DNA of 10,927 nt, from contig DHSK01000068.1 of assembly GCA_002408445.1 (NCBI GenBank), positions 1,968-12,894 of the forward strand. Direction: 5' to 3'. Both the position numbers and the translations under genes were made by a program. The notes below the pieces were generated by a model. That model ran no database searches. It saw only the letters and a list, made by a program, of their open reading frames with translations, and was not told the DNA's origin. The stretch is from Syntrophomonas sp. UBA5288 (lineage in GTDB: Bacteria > Bacillota > Syntrophomonadia > Syntrophomonadales > Syntrophomonadaceae). Below, piece after piece: positions 1 to 7,464 of the stretch (position 1 is its first letter; every line of letters starts with the position of its first letter).

Positions 1-926
1 CTCCAGCAGCGTCCTGCTGGAGGCTCTATCACTCGCCCCGAAGGGGCGGTGATAGGATAATCATTTACTGCTGTATAAGTCTTGACAGATAAATCACTCG
101 GCTTCCAAACCCCGCGCGGATCGTTGTCTGGATTAGAATATCTGGCGTTTGCTTCCTCTGTTCGTTCAAGTCGCCCGATCGTGAAGTTCATAATGTTCCT
201 TGCATACATCAAAACATAATCGTGGCTGTTTGAGATAAATTTCGCGTCATTTTTGGGAGCATATGCGCGTTCCCAAACAAGCTCCGCTATGAAGTTACTT
301 ACACCAAACACCTCATCGCAAATCTTCCGCAACTGCGCAACCTCATTATCGTCAATACTGATAAAAATCACGCCGTCATCACGGAGCAAGTTCCTCGCCA
401 GCACAAGGCGCGGGTAAATCATACTGCACCAGTCAGAATGGAAGCGTCCGTTGGTTTCAGTGTTCTTGAACAGGCGGTCGCCGTCCTCATCATATACTCC
501 GGCTTCTTCATCATATTCATCCTTATCTTGTGTGAAGTTATCACGGTACACAAAGTCATTTCCTGTATTGTAAGGAGGATCGATATAAATCATCTTCACC
601 TTGCCAAGATAGCTCTCCTGCAGCAGCTTCAGCACATCCAGGTTGTCACCCTCTATATAAAGGTTTTCGGTAGTATCCCAGTTTTTACTTTCTTCCACGC
701 ATGGGCGCAATGTTTTGCGAATAGGTCTCCCTGCCTCGACAATTGCGGCTCCTTTGCCCGTCCAGGTAAACTCATAGGCTTCTTCGCCATATACTTCGTC
801 GCCCAGCAGGGAGCGCAGCAGATCAAAATTGACCTTTCTTTCATTTACAACACCGGGAAATATCTCGGCGATTTTATTGACGTTCGCAGCGGTCAAATCA
901 GAGGATTCAAAGCGCATCTTGTCCAT
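1..926 (-). CDS. Type III-like (Mod) site-specific adenine DNA methyltransferase, N-terminal part
   Basis: This gene is cut by the left window edge; 308 codons are visible. Read on the minus strand it starts at ATG 926-924 (MDKMRFESSDL), preceded by a GGAGGA ribosome site about 8 bases upstream. The block around residues 89-130 is diagnostic of Mod subunits: a TENLYIEGDNLDVLKLLQ-type segment followed by the catalytic motif IV, DPPY, at about 116-119 within YIDPPYNTGNDF. The later GVIFISIDDNE segment and the PSGRVIEPPAGRCW end also fit this family. Motif IV precedes the AdoMet-binding FxGxG motif, which would lie outside the window, so it is a beta-class N6-adenine (possibly N4-cytosine) methyltransferase. 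It would protect host DNA by modifying the recognition site. Its start overlaps the upstream small nuclease-like gene by 20 bp in another frame, so it is the fourth gene of the helicase-led operon. A Res subunit may lie further left. Confidence 0.9.
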   Translation of the reverse strand, partial: MDKMRFESSDLTAANVNKIAEIFPGVVNERKVNFDLLRSLLGDEVYGEEAYEFTWTGKGAAIVEAGRPIRKTLRPCVEESKNWDTTENLYIEGDNLDVLKLLQESYLGKVKMIYIDPPYNTGNDFVYRDNFTQDKDEYDEEAGVYDEDGDRLFKNTETNGRFHSDWCSMIYPRLVLARNLLRDDGVIFISIDDNEVAQLRKICDEVFGVSNFIAELVWERAYAPKNDAKFISNSHDYVLMYARNIMNFTIGRLERTEEANARYSNPDNDPRGVWKPSDLSVKTYTAVNDYPITAPSGRVIEPPAGRCW

Positions 927-1485
927 TACAATTTTCCTCCAGTTGTTTTGTTGTAAAGTTATAGCTATATCTTTGAGGTTTTTCCAGCGTTTCTTTTGTG
1001 TATAATTTTAATTCTACTTGTTTAGAATTCAATTTATATATGTTAATCCCAAATTGGTATTTTCGTTCTTCCATTTGATGTTCAATTTTCTTGTCATCAT
1101 CACTTTTTTCGTCCGAGGCGTTTTTCTTGATTTCACAATAGAATATATCGTTTCGATAATCGTTTTTGGCACTACCGCGCTCGTGCAAAATAATATCCGG
1201 TGCAATCCAAGTATTCTTATTAGAATATTCCTCTTGAGGATTAGGCCTTTTGGAGCCACCGTCACCATCTCTGTTATATTCACCGTCAATATAAATTTCA
1301 TATTTCTCAAGCCACAAAAACTGCTCACGAAGATAGATCACTAATCGATAAGCAATGTTTCTTTCATTTTGATTTCTTCCAGCCATAATGTCTAAGTCGT
1401 TATCAATTAATTTTGTTAAAGCCATCTGCCATTCATCTATAAGTTCTTCCTTTGTTATAACAAAGTTATTCTCTAGTATTTTCAT
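907..1485 (-). CDS. Small PD-(D/E)XK nuclease-like protein in the RM operon
   Basis: This 192-aa protein has no name I recognise. Residues 41-55 (ERNIAYRLVIYLREQ) look like the N-terminal helix of a restriction-endonuclease-like fold. They are followed by PDIIL at about 96-100 and FYCEIKK at about 115-121. The spacing and strand context match the PD...ExK catalytic signature (Asp97, Glu118, Lys120). A second predicted strand/helix region around 141-165 (YQFGINIYKLN) would complete a compact core. No signal peptide or membrane segment is seen. It starts at ATG 1485 with GGAGGGG just upstream, and its ATGA overlaps the stop of the DUF4391-type gene by 4 bp. Its 3' end overlaps the methyltransferase start. 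The gene is clearly AT-rich (about 25-33% GC in sampled lines) compared with the helicase, which suggests separate acquisition. Inference: a nuclease or nuclease-fold accessory subunit of the modification system. The nuclease reading rests on motif pattern only. Confidence 0.75.
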   Translation of the reverse strand: MKILENNFVITKEELIDEWQMALTKLIDNDLDIMAGRNQNERNIAYRLVIYLREQFLWLEKYEIYIDGEYNRDGDGGSKRPNPQEEYSNKNTWIAPDIILHERGSAKNDYRNDIFYCEIKKNASDEKSDDDKKIEHQMEERKYQFGINIYKLNSKQVELKLYTKETLEKPQRYSYNFTTKQLEENCNGQDAL

Positions 1486-2135
1486 CCCAACCCCTCCAAT
1501 TCCTTCTTCAAACGCTTCAACTCTCCGTTCAACTCAACTTGTATATTGAATTGCTTTTCCCGGCGAACTTTGTTTTCTAAGGCAGCAATCTCTCTTTGCA
1601 GCTTTTGCCGCCGCTCGTCGCGGGCAACCGCATCCTTTAAATCGCCTCCGGGCATGCCATCCAGCCGTTCCTTGGCAATCTGCCGGATAAAGCCTTCATA
1701 TACCGCATCCATGTTTAGCCCGTCCAGCCGCAGCGATAATTCGTTTGCATTCAGCCATTCGGTATGATAATAAGTCCCCGGCTTAAAAGCCTTCGTGCTA
1801 CCCTGACTTTTTTCCTTGTAACCGATCCATGCTTGCATTTGCTCTTCGTACATAAGCAGAAAAAGGATATGATAGGGAATCTCCCGGTCAATCAACTGCA
1901 AAACCCGTTTGTCAAGACTGCCCTGGTTCAAGCGTATCTCTATTACTTCAATCTCCGAAACAGTTTCCCCGACGGCGATATTAACTGTGCTGGGAGAGAT
2001 CTTATTCCGCCAGTAAATCGCGTTGATCTGTTCTACAAATATACGTTTGAGTTCTGCATTAATGGACAGGTTATCATAGAATTTCTGCTTAGGTATACGC
2101 CGGTTGAATACTGTTCTTTGCGGCAACTCAATCAT
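1482..2135 (-). CDS. DUF4391-type protein of the helicase-methyltransferase operon
   Basis: The 217-aa product begins MIELPQRTVFNRRIPKQKFY and contains ELKRIFVEQINAIYWRNKISPST and a LIDREIPYHILFLL-like stretch. I recognise this as the DUF4391 pattern, a family of unknown biochemical function that commonly sits beside SNF2-type helicases and Mod-type methyltransferases. The last ~50 residues are charged and leucine-rich (QKLQREIAALENKVRRE, then a similar run), predicting a C-terminal coiled coil that could mediate subunit assembly. I chose ATG 2135-2133 because GAGGTG lies 6 bases upstream. A GTG at 2144 would add three residues but lacks its own ribosome site. With the ATG start the gene begins 1 base after the helicase TAG, whose coding sequence contains the ribosome site, so translation is probably coupled. 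At the other end it overlaps the nuclease-like gene as ATGA. Family call is from memory of the pattern. Confidence 0.8.
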   Translation of the reverse strand: MIELPQRTVFNRRIPKQKFYDNLSINAELKRIFVEQINAIYWRNKISPSTVNIAVGETVSEIEVIEIRLNQGSLDKRVLQLIDREIPYHILFLLMYEEQMQAWIGYKEKSQGSTKAFKPGTYYHTEWLNANELSLRLDGLNMDAVYEGFIRQIAKERLDGMPGGDLKDAVARDERRQKLQREIAALENKVRREKQFNIQVELNGELKRLKKELEGLG

Positions 2136-2136
2136 A

Positions 2137-5100
2137 CTAAGCACCTCGCACTACCAAAAAGCATATCAGCTCAAAGTCATCCAAGCCGGTTATGTTTGTA
2201 TTTAAGGCGGAGGTACCGCCGCTTCTGAACAGGCTGTCGATATCGCTTTCTTCCTTGACGGCAATAATGGAGTTAATGGCATCGCTCAGCAAATTCGAAA
2301 GGCGGCGCATGTTTCTGCCGTCATCGGTTTCCTGGTTAAAGTCTCGGCACAGGTCTGTCAGAGGAAAGGTCTTTCCCTTGCAGAGATACCTCATCTTATC
2401 CAGTATTTCTTTGGGGGAGAGGTGATCGCACACCACTTCGCCGTCATCTGCTATGTACACCATATAGAAGGGGTGAAGCCGGTTCCGGTTGTCGATGTTC
2501 ACGCCGCCGTTGATATTTTTCAACACAAAGATGACGCCGGGAGGCGTATCGTCCTTGGCGGGGACTACAGCGTGGAGACCGAAAGGAGTTTTGTCCAAAT
2601 CACCGTTGTTTTTGATATAGTCCAGCAGGTCCAGGCGAAATTCGTTCAGCCCCAAATCCATGATGGAAATGCCGCTGGACATATCCTCGATGTCGACGAC
2701 TTCTTCCTGCAGCCGCTTAAGCTGGGCTTTGCGGTATTCAAGGTCGCCTTTTTCCTCTGCGTTGATAAGGTCGTCGTCTCCGGTGGAGGTCATGACGGAT
2801 ATCCTCATGCGGGTTTCCACCCGGCTTTTCAGGTTTATGTAATCGTCCAGCGTCAAATCCGGCCAAAAGTTCACCAGCTGAATCTGCGCATTCCGGCTGC
2901 CGATACGGTCGATACGCCCGAATCGCTGTATGATGCGCACCGGGTTCCAGTGAATATCATAGTTCACGAGATAATCGCAATCCTGAAGGTTTTGACCTTC
3001 GGAAATGCAGTCGGTGGCGATCAGGATGTCAATCCGGTCGGTTTTTCCCGGCATAAGAAGGTCTTTATCTTTTGATACAGGTGAAAAGCAAGTCAGAACA
3101 TTATTGAAAGTCGCTTTAAACTTCGGAATCGTTGTCTTTCCGTCTACCGTACCGGTTATCATGGCCGTATCAAGGCCATATTTAGCTTTTATAAAGCCGC
3201 TCACATTCTGGTACAGGTATTCGGTAGTATCGAGAAAGGCTGAAAACACCAGCGCCTTTTTATTATCTTTATTAATAGGAGTATCAATTTTGTCCGAGAT
3301 TAATGTGAGCAATGTCTGCAGCTTGGTGTCGTGCTCCGGTGTTATATCGGCAATCATAAGTATCAAAAGTTCCAGAATATCCGAATCCTGTTGAAGAGTG
3401 CTGCGCCAAGTAACATAATCCATATCATTAAGATCGATTTTCACTTTTCTGCCGGTGGTGAAGAAATCAGTATTCTGATCGTCATAATCGAATTCTGCAT
3501 CCTCGCCGAGTTCAGTTAAGGCAACATCAGCATTTCCACCAGCCTCGAATATATCAATTTCAGCAATGGTATCATCAATCAGTTTCTTTATACGCTGGAG
3601 CGTCAGGCGGAATGAATAGACCGAGCTTTCCAACCGTTTCAGAAGGTTGATGCTCATCAGACGGCGGATACCTTGTTCACGTCCGGCACGGTTGATGTTG
3701 ACGTCAGGGTCAACATATTTTTCCCGTCTGCTTGCAAAAACGAAATCTGTCGGTATATAAACTGAAAGATTCAGATTCATAAGCTCATCATATATCTGAT
3801 TATAGTTTATGGCATGACTCAAATCCGTAAGGCTGGGCCGCAAAGAAACAGGCTTGAGCCTTACGGGGAATTTACCGACGTCATCCATATTGTAATATTT
3901 TTCAATGTGTTTGCGGGAACGTGCAATGGTAACGCTATCCAGCACCTCGAAGAAATCAAAATCCAGCATTTTCAACAGCGTTGCAGTTGTTCTTTTTCCC
4001 GGTTCCAAATCACTCCAAACATTAAATGCTCTCTGGGCGTTACGGAATATCTCATCAATCGGTTTTGCTGTATTCAGTTTTTCGTTTATCAGGCTAGGTT
4101 TACCTTCGTAAGCAAGTGCCAGCTGATTGCGTAAATCAACGAAGCGATTATTTACCGGCGTTGCCGATAGCATTAGAACTCTGGTCTTTACGCCCGGACG
4201 AATAACTTTATTCAATAGCCGCAAATAGCGGTTCTCTCTTGCGTCATCACCATAAACTTCACCGCCATTGCGGAAATTATGCGACTCATCAATAACAATG
4301 AGGTCATAATTGCTCCAGTTTAGGCGATCCAGGTCCAAGCCGTTTGAACGGCCATGATTTCTGGACAGGTCGGTGTGATAGAGCACATCATAGTTTAGAC
4401 GGTCAGAAGCAATCGGGTTATTTATATAATTGTCTTTATAGGTGTTCCAGTTATCAGACAGCTTTTTGGGACACAAAACAAGAACCGATTTGTTTCTATT
4501 TTCATAGTACTTGATAACAGCTAGAGCGGTAAAAGTTTTTCCAAGCCCTACGCTATCGGCCAGGATACACCCATTATACTTTTCCAGCTTGTTAATAATG
4601 GCAAGCGCGGCGTCCTTCTGAAAATCATAAAGCATGTTCCAAATTTTACTATCCTTAAAACCGGTTGCCTCGTTGGGCAGCACATCCTCGGATATGTCTT
4701 CGAGAAATTCGTTGAATATGTTGTAAAGAGCAACAAAATAAATAAACTCCGCCGGGTTTTCATTATAAGCGGCGGTAATATTTTCGATGACCTCTGCAGT
4801 TACGTCTTGTAATTTTGTTCTATCATTCCAGACGCTTTCGAACAGCCGGATGAATTCCTGACTGTGCGGAGCAGGAAACTTCGTGACCATGTTATAGCTG
4901 TTATTTCCCCGTTCGCAGCCAATGTCCACCGTGGTGAAGCCATCCAGCGGCATATATGTGATCTGCTCACTGCCGGACTCTATATTAAGAAATCCCCCCA
5001 TGTTTTCCGGCGTAGTATTTGACTTGAATGTAACCTTTTTTCTGATCCAATCGGCGCATTCACGGGCGATGGCCTTCTGGGTCAATTCATTACGCAGCTT

Positions 5101-5367
5101 CACTTCAAATTCTGAACCGTAAAGGCTTCGCTCCCGGTTAAGACGAGGGATATAGAATTCGCGTTTTTCTTTAGGAGCTTTTTCGGTGACGAAGGCAGGA
5201 GATGTAAAAATAAACCGCAGCTCATCGATATGGTCAAACTGTTTCCTTAAAACTTGATAAGCGTATATAGAGAAACAGGCGGCAGCTATCGAAAGACGGC
5301 TGCCCTTTTCGATAGTAACTGTTAAATCATCTTTGACTGTTTTTGTTATATTATCGAATATCTCCAT
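2137..5367 (-). CDS. SNF2-family helicase/ATPase with degenerate PLD-like N-terminus
   Basis: A 1076-aa SF2/SNF2 ATPase and first gene of the defence-like operon. Numbered from ATG 5367, an N-terminal region (about 15-185) resembles the phospholipase D-like domain fused to such helicases, but I see no intact HKD motif, so nuclease activity there is doubtful. The motor follows: Q-like region YDFQKDAAL (~247), Walker A ADSVGLGKT (~270-278), DESH box (~360), LSATP (~400), KALVFSAF (~704), ILIATDCISEGQNLQ (~782), and motif VI QRFGRIDRIGS (~814-824). The ~280-residue stretch between the two RecA lobes and the ~240-residue C-terminal tail are typical of this large family. It likely translocates on DNA using ATP. 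ATG 5367 has AAGGAA 8 bases upstream; a TTG at 5382 would extend it five residues without a better ribosome site. Likely works with the downstream DUF4391, nuclease-like and Mod proteins. Confidence 0.9.
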   Translation of the reverse strand: MEIFDNITKTVKDDLTVTIEKGSRLSIAAACFSIYAYQVLRKQFDHIDELRFIFTSPAFVTEKAPKEKREFYIPRLNRERSLYGSEFEVKLRNELTQKAIARECADWIRKKVTFKSNTTPENMGGFLNIESGSEQITYMPLDGFTTVDIGCERGNNSYNMVTKFPAPHSQEFIRLFESVWNDRTKLQDVTAEVIENITAAYNENPAEFIYFVALYNIFNEFLEDISEDVLPNEATGFKDSKIWNMLYDFQKDAALAIINKLEKYNGCILADSVGLGKTFTALAVIKYYENRNKSVLVLCPKKLSDNWNTYKDNYINNPIASDRLNYDVLYHTDLSRNHGRSNGLDLDRLNWSNYDLIVIDESHNFRNGGEVYGDDARENRYLRLLNKVIRPGVKTRVLMLSATPVNNRFVDLRNQLALAYEGKPSLINEKLNTAKPIDEIFRNAQRAFNVWSDLEPGKRTTATLLKMLDFDFFEVLDSVTIARSRKHIEKYYNMDDVGKFPVRLKPVSLRPSLTDLSHAINYNQIYDELMNLNLSVYIPTDFVFASRREKYVDPDVNINRAGREQGIRRLMSINLLKRLESSVYSFRLTLQRIKKLIDDTIAEIDIFEAGGNADVALTELGEDAEFDYDDQNTDFFTTGRKVKIDLNDMDYVTWRSTLQQDSDILELLILMIADITPEHDTKLQTLLTLISDKIDTPINKDNKKALVFSAFLDTTEYLYQNVSGFIKAKYGLDTAMITGTVDGKTTIPKFKATFNNVLTCFSPVSKDKDLLMPGKTDRIDILIATDCISEGQNLQDCDYLVNYDIHWNPVRIIQRFGRIDRIGSRNAQIQLVNFWPDLTLDDYINLKSRVETRMRISVMTSTGDDDLINAEEKGDLEYRKAQLKRLQEEVVDIEDMSSGISIMDLGLNEFRLDLLDYIKNNGDLDKTPFGLHAVVPAKDDTPPGVIFVLKNINGGVNIDNRNRLHPFYMVYIADDGEVVCDHLSPKEILDKMRYLCKGKTFPLTDLCRDFNQETDDGRNMRRLSNLLSDAINSIIAVKEESDIDSLFRSGGTSALNTNITGLDDFELICFLVVRGA

Positions 5368-5382
5368 ACTTCGTTCCTTCAA

Positions 5383-5981
5383 TGGTTACATATTATCTTG
5401 TTTTGTATTGTCCTGAAGATTTGGGACTGACTCCATTATTTCACCAAAATAAACGCCGAAAGTTGAAATTCGCTACCTATTTTATAGGTTTCAACTGATT
5501 TATACCAAAATCCTGCATGCGAACGATAGAAGTGTAATAGACAGCAACAAGTTCCATATCTGGATTACGGGCTTTGGTTGGGATTAAGAACGATGGCTAC
5601 AGCGGCACAACTTCAACTGCCCGGCATAGAAAGAACTGACGAAACTGGTGGGAACAAGAAACCGAAAAATAGCCCAACAACGGCAAAGGCAGACAGCTTA
5701 ATCTGCTGTCTGCCTAACCATAATAAACAAGCGCATTCAGCGCCTGATTTTTTTATTAAATTGCCAGGGCTGCATGCCACAACTATTGAAAATAGAGTAT
5801 ATCTCATAGTCCGTAGCCTGCCCTACGGCCCCGACGTTAGGAGCGGGCCTCAGGGCTGGGTGTTTTCCATGTTATGCTCTGCACCGGCCTGAAGGGCTAC
5901 CGCCCTGTAGGCCGGCCTACGACTTTGTTTTCGCACTAATCATATTCAATCTGTGTCCTTCAGGGTTGAATTCGTTCCCCT
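5383..5981. other. ~600-base gap with hairpins, no convincing gene
   Basis: This stretch separates the helicase operon from degV. The right part is rich in inverted repeats: an 11-bp stem with a 7-base loop at 5687-5715; a 6-bp stem at 5811-5828 (CCGTAG/CTACGG); a two-step stem at 5884-5915 (CCGGCCT/AGGCCGG outside, AGGGC/GCCCT inside); and a perfect 14-bp palindrome at 5907-5920. None is followed by a proper T-run on either strand, so I do not call them intrinsic terminators. A plus-strand open frame from ATG 5593 (MATAAQLQLPGIER...) runs to 5892, but it passes through these hairpins and I cannot recognise it. Its first ~35 codons could be a remnant of a transferred gene, which is speculation. 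The degV operon may end somewhere in here without a recognisable terminator. Confidence 0.5.
5461..5496. repeat. Compound inverted repeat upstream of the helicase operon
   Basis: An outer perfect 8-bp pair, AGTTGAAA at 5461-5468 and TTTCAACT at 5489-5496, encloses an inner pair, CCTAT at 5476-5480 and ATAGG at 5484-5488, with a TTT loop and a 7-base bulge (TTCGCTA) on one side. On the minus strand the core reads CCTATAAAATAGG, so a -10-like TATAAA lies in the centre. A weak -35-like TTGGTA is 16 bases further upstream. It sits about 95-130 bases before the helicase start codon, so an operator or promoter role is plausible. It also superficially resembles a lone CRISPR repeat, but no second copy is present. 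Confidence 0.45.
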
Positions 5982-6821
5982 CTAGAAATTTATCATCAGG
6001 CCGCCCTGGCCGGCGTAGGTGCCTATGGTGGCACCCATTTCGGATACTATTATTTTCTGCGGGTTAAAGCGTTTTTTAATTTCCTGTTCCAGTTCCAGCG
6101 CTTCATTTTCACAATCCACGTGGGTTATACCGACGATCCGGGCAGAAAGATTTTCCCCGCCCAGTTCATTCGTAAGAGTTAGGAGACGCTTAATAGCCTT
6201 CTTCCTTCCTCTGACTTTTTCAATCACTTCAGGTCTACCGTTTATACCCCGCAGGATCGGTTTGATATTTAAAATAGTTCCGGCCAGCCCTTCTATCCGG
6301 GATAAGCGTCCGCCCTTGACCACGTTTTCTAAACTATCAAGGGTAAATATGGTTTCATTCTTACTCCGGATGTTGATTAATCTATGGCACAAGGTATCCA
6401 GTGAGCATCCCTGCATGGCCAGGCGGGCGGCTTTGATTGCCATGAGGCCGGTTCCCATGGAGGCACTGAATGTATCGAAAATTCTTACACTGTTAATCCC
6501 CAGCATGTCACACGCCATGCGGGCCGTTTGGAAGGTACTGCTTAAACCGGATGATAGGCTTATAAAAATAACCTCGCCTTTTTCCTTCAAGCCTTGCTCA
6601 AAATACTGAAGAAAAGTAACGGGATCCGGAGCTGATGTTTGGGGCAGAAATTTTGAGGCCATCATCCTGGCCCAAAACGTTTTAGGTGATATTTCGAAAC
6701 GATCCAGGAAGGTTTCGCCATTTGCAAAGGCCACCTTGAGAGGTATCATTTCAATATCGTATTGTTCTAAAATGTCATCCGGTAAATCACATGAAGTATC
6801 GGTTATGATTTTTACTGCCAT
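5982..6821 (-). CDS. degV: DegV family fatty-acid-binding protein
   Basis: This 279-aa protein is a full-length DegV (usual length about 280). Family knowledge: DegV/FakB proteins bind a fatty acid between two domains and present its carboxylate to a FakA-type kinase for phosphorylation and membrane lipid synthesis. Motifs seen are VKIITDTSCDLP at residues 3-14, SLSSGLSSTFQTA at ~88-100 (the fatty-acid carboxylate-binding region), DTFSASMG at ~115-122, LENVVKGGRLSR at ~163-174 and the C-terminal GATIGTYAGQGG. It has no signal peptide and is probably cytoplasmic. ATG 6821 immediately follows the TAA of the upstream DUF1285-like gene, and a GGGAAAGGA ribosome site lies about 9 bases before it inside that gene, so the two are co-transcribed and likely translationally coupled. 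No fakA-like gene is visible, as expected because it is usually unlinked. The exact lipid partner cannot be told. Confidence 0.93.
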   Translation of the reverse strand: MAVKIITDTSCDLPDDILEQYDIEMIPLKVAFANGETFLDRFEISPKTFWARMMASKFLPQTSAPDPVTFLQYFEQGLKEKGEVIFISLSSGLSSTFQTARMACDMLGINSVRIFDTFSASMGTGLMAIKAARLAMQGCSLDTLCHRLINIRSKNETIFTLDSLENVVKGGRLSRIEGLAGTILNIKPILRGINGRPEVIEKVRGRKKAIKRLLTLTNELGGENLSARIVGITHVDCENEALELEQEIKKRFNPQKIIVSEMGATIGTYAGQGGLMINF

Positions 6822-7247
6822 TTATTCTTGTCCTTTCCCTGGAGGCGGAACAATGAAGACCTCATTATCTCTGAAATCAAAATAATCGCTTAATTTCCAG
6901 TAGATTCCCCGGGATAAACGGGTGTCAGCTTCCCACCTATAGCTTATATAGGGCACATCGCCTTTTAAAGTCAATTTAAATTCATGGTCGAGAAGGATTT
7001 CCTGCAGATCATGGAAACGCAGCTTGATACCTTCGTCTGTCTCCTGATAACCGATAGCCAGGAAAGGCACATCTTCTACTGTAATCGGGTTGATATCATC
7101 CCCCAGTTTGATACAGTAGGCACCATCTTCCTCTCGCTCAATATGGGTCGCCAGTATGTTCAGTATATTGCGCCGGAACATTTCCGCATCGCCATAATAC
7201 CATTTGCCATCAGCTCTAATAGTAATATCTTTTAGATCCATATCCAT
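6822..7247 (-). CDS. DUF1285-like protein
   Basis: A 141-aa soluble protein of unknown function. It has the layout of the DUF1285 family: an N-terminal ITIRADGKWYYGD strand pair (residues ~8-20), an amphipathic RRNILNILATHIEREEDGAYCI segment, and the VEDVPFLAIG core (~57-66), followed by beta-strand-rich sequence ending VFIVPPPGKGQE. The start is uncertain. ATG 7247 lies directly against GGGGG, whereas ATG 7241 (two codons in) has that G-run at a normal distance of about 5 bases and may be the true start. The TAA stop touches the degV ATG, so both form a two-gene operon with a possible shared role, though none is established. An intrinsic terminator of the upstream gene lies at 7376-7407, so this operon needs its own promoter in the ~130 bases between; I see no strong match there. 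Confidence 0.75.
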   Translation of the reverse strand: MDMDLKDITIRADGKWYYGDAEMFRRNILNILATHIEREEDGAYCIKLGDDINPITVEDVPFLAIGYQETDEGIKLRFHDLQEILLDHEFKLTLKGDVPYISYRWEADTRLSRGIYWKLSDYFDFRDNEVFIVPPPGKGQE

Positions 7248-7375
7248 CCCCCATCAAAATTCTATGCTTCTTACATTTTGCCAAATAATTAGCAAAAAGG
7301 CAAAGCCTTGTCAGCTTTTGACCAAAATACTTCGCTATAAAGCTTCACACCGGTCCTCGTAGTCAGAGCAATTAC

Positions 7376-7407
7376 AAAAGCCAGGCATAGGAGACCCATG
7401 CCTGGCT
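7376..7407 (-). terminator. Intrinsic terminator of the aminotransferase-reductase gene
   Basis: Perfect 10-bp stem AGCCAGGCAT (7379-7388) and ATGCCTGGCT (7398-7407) with a 9-base loop. Read on the minus strand the stem is followed by TTTTG, as expected of a Rho-independent terminator. It lies about 58 bases past the stop codon at 7465, and separates that gene from the DUF1285-degV operon. Confidence 0.85.
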
Positions 7408-7464
7408 AAAAGTTCAGTGCCAACATAATATTCAGCGTCTTCAGTTTTTAATTTTCTATTCTAT

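Noticed and set aside
1..60. Two strong hairpins (CTCCAGCAG/CTGCTGGAG at 1-22 and GCCCC/GGGGC near 35-48) suggesting a terminator or repeat element
   Set aside because: They lie within the open Mod reading frame and encode the expected PSGRVIEPPAGRCW family sequence; no T-run follows.
438..956. Plus-strand open frame (172 codons) opposite the methyltransferase
   Set aside because: It is antisense to the conserved DPPY-containing Mod coding region and has no ribosome site or domain signature.
2422..3075. Plus-strand open frame (217 codons) opposite the helicase
   Set aside because: It mirrors conserved helicase motifs V-VI on the other strand; no independent evidence of coding.
5461..5496. 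Single CRISPR repeat
   Set aside because: Only one copy exists, with no spacer-repeat periodicity and no cas genes nearby.
5709..5843. Integron attC site, from GCCTAAC near 5712 and GTTAGG near 5837
   Set aside because: The terminal match is only partial (GTTAGGA, not GTTRRRY) and no complementary inner L boxes or integrase are present.
5593..5892. Plus-strand open frame as a real gene
   Set aside because: No clear ribosome site, runs through GC-rich hairpins, has an odd composition and no recognisable motif; kept only as a possible remnant.
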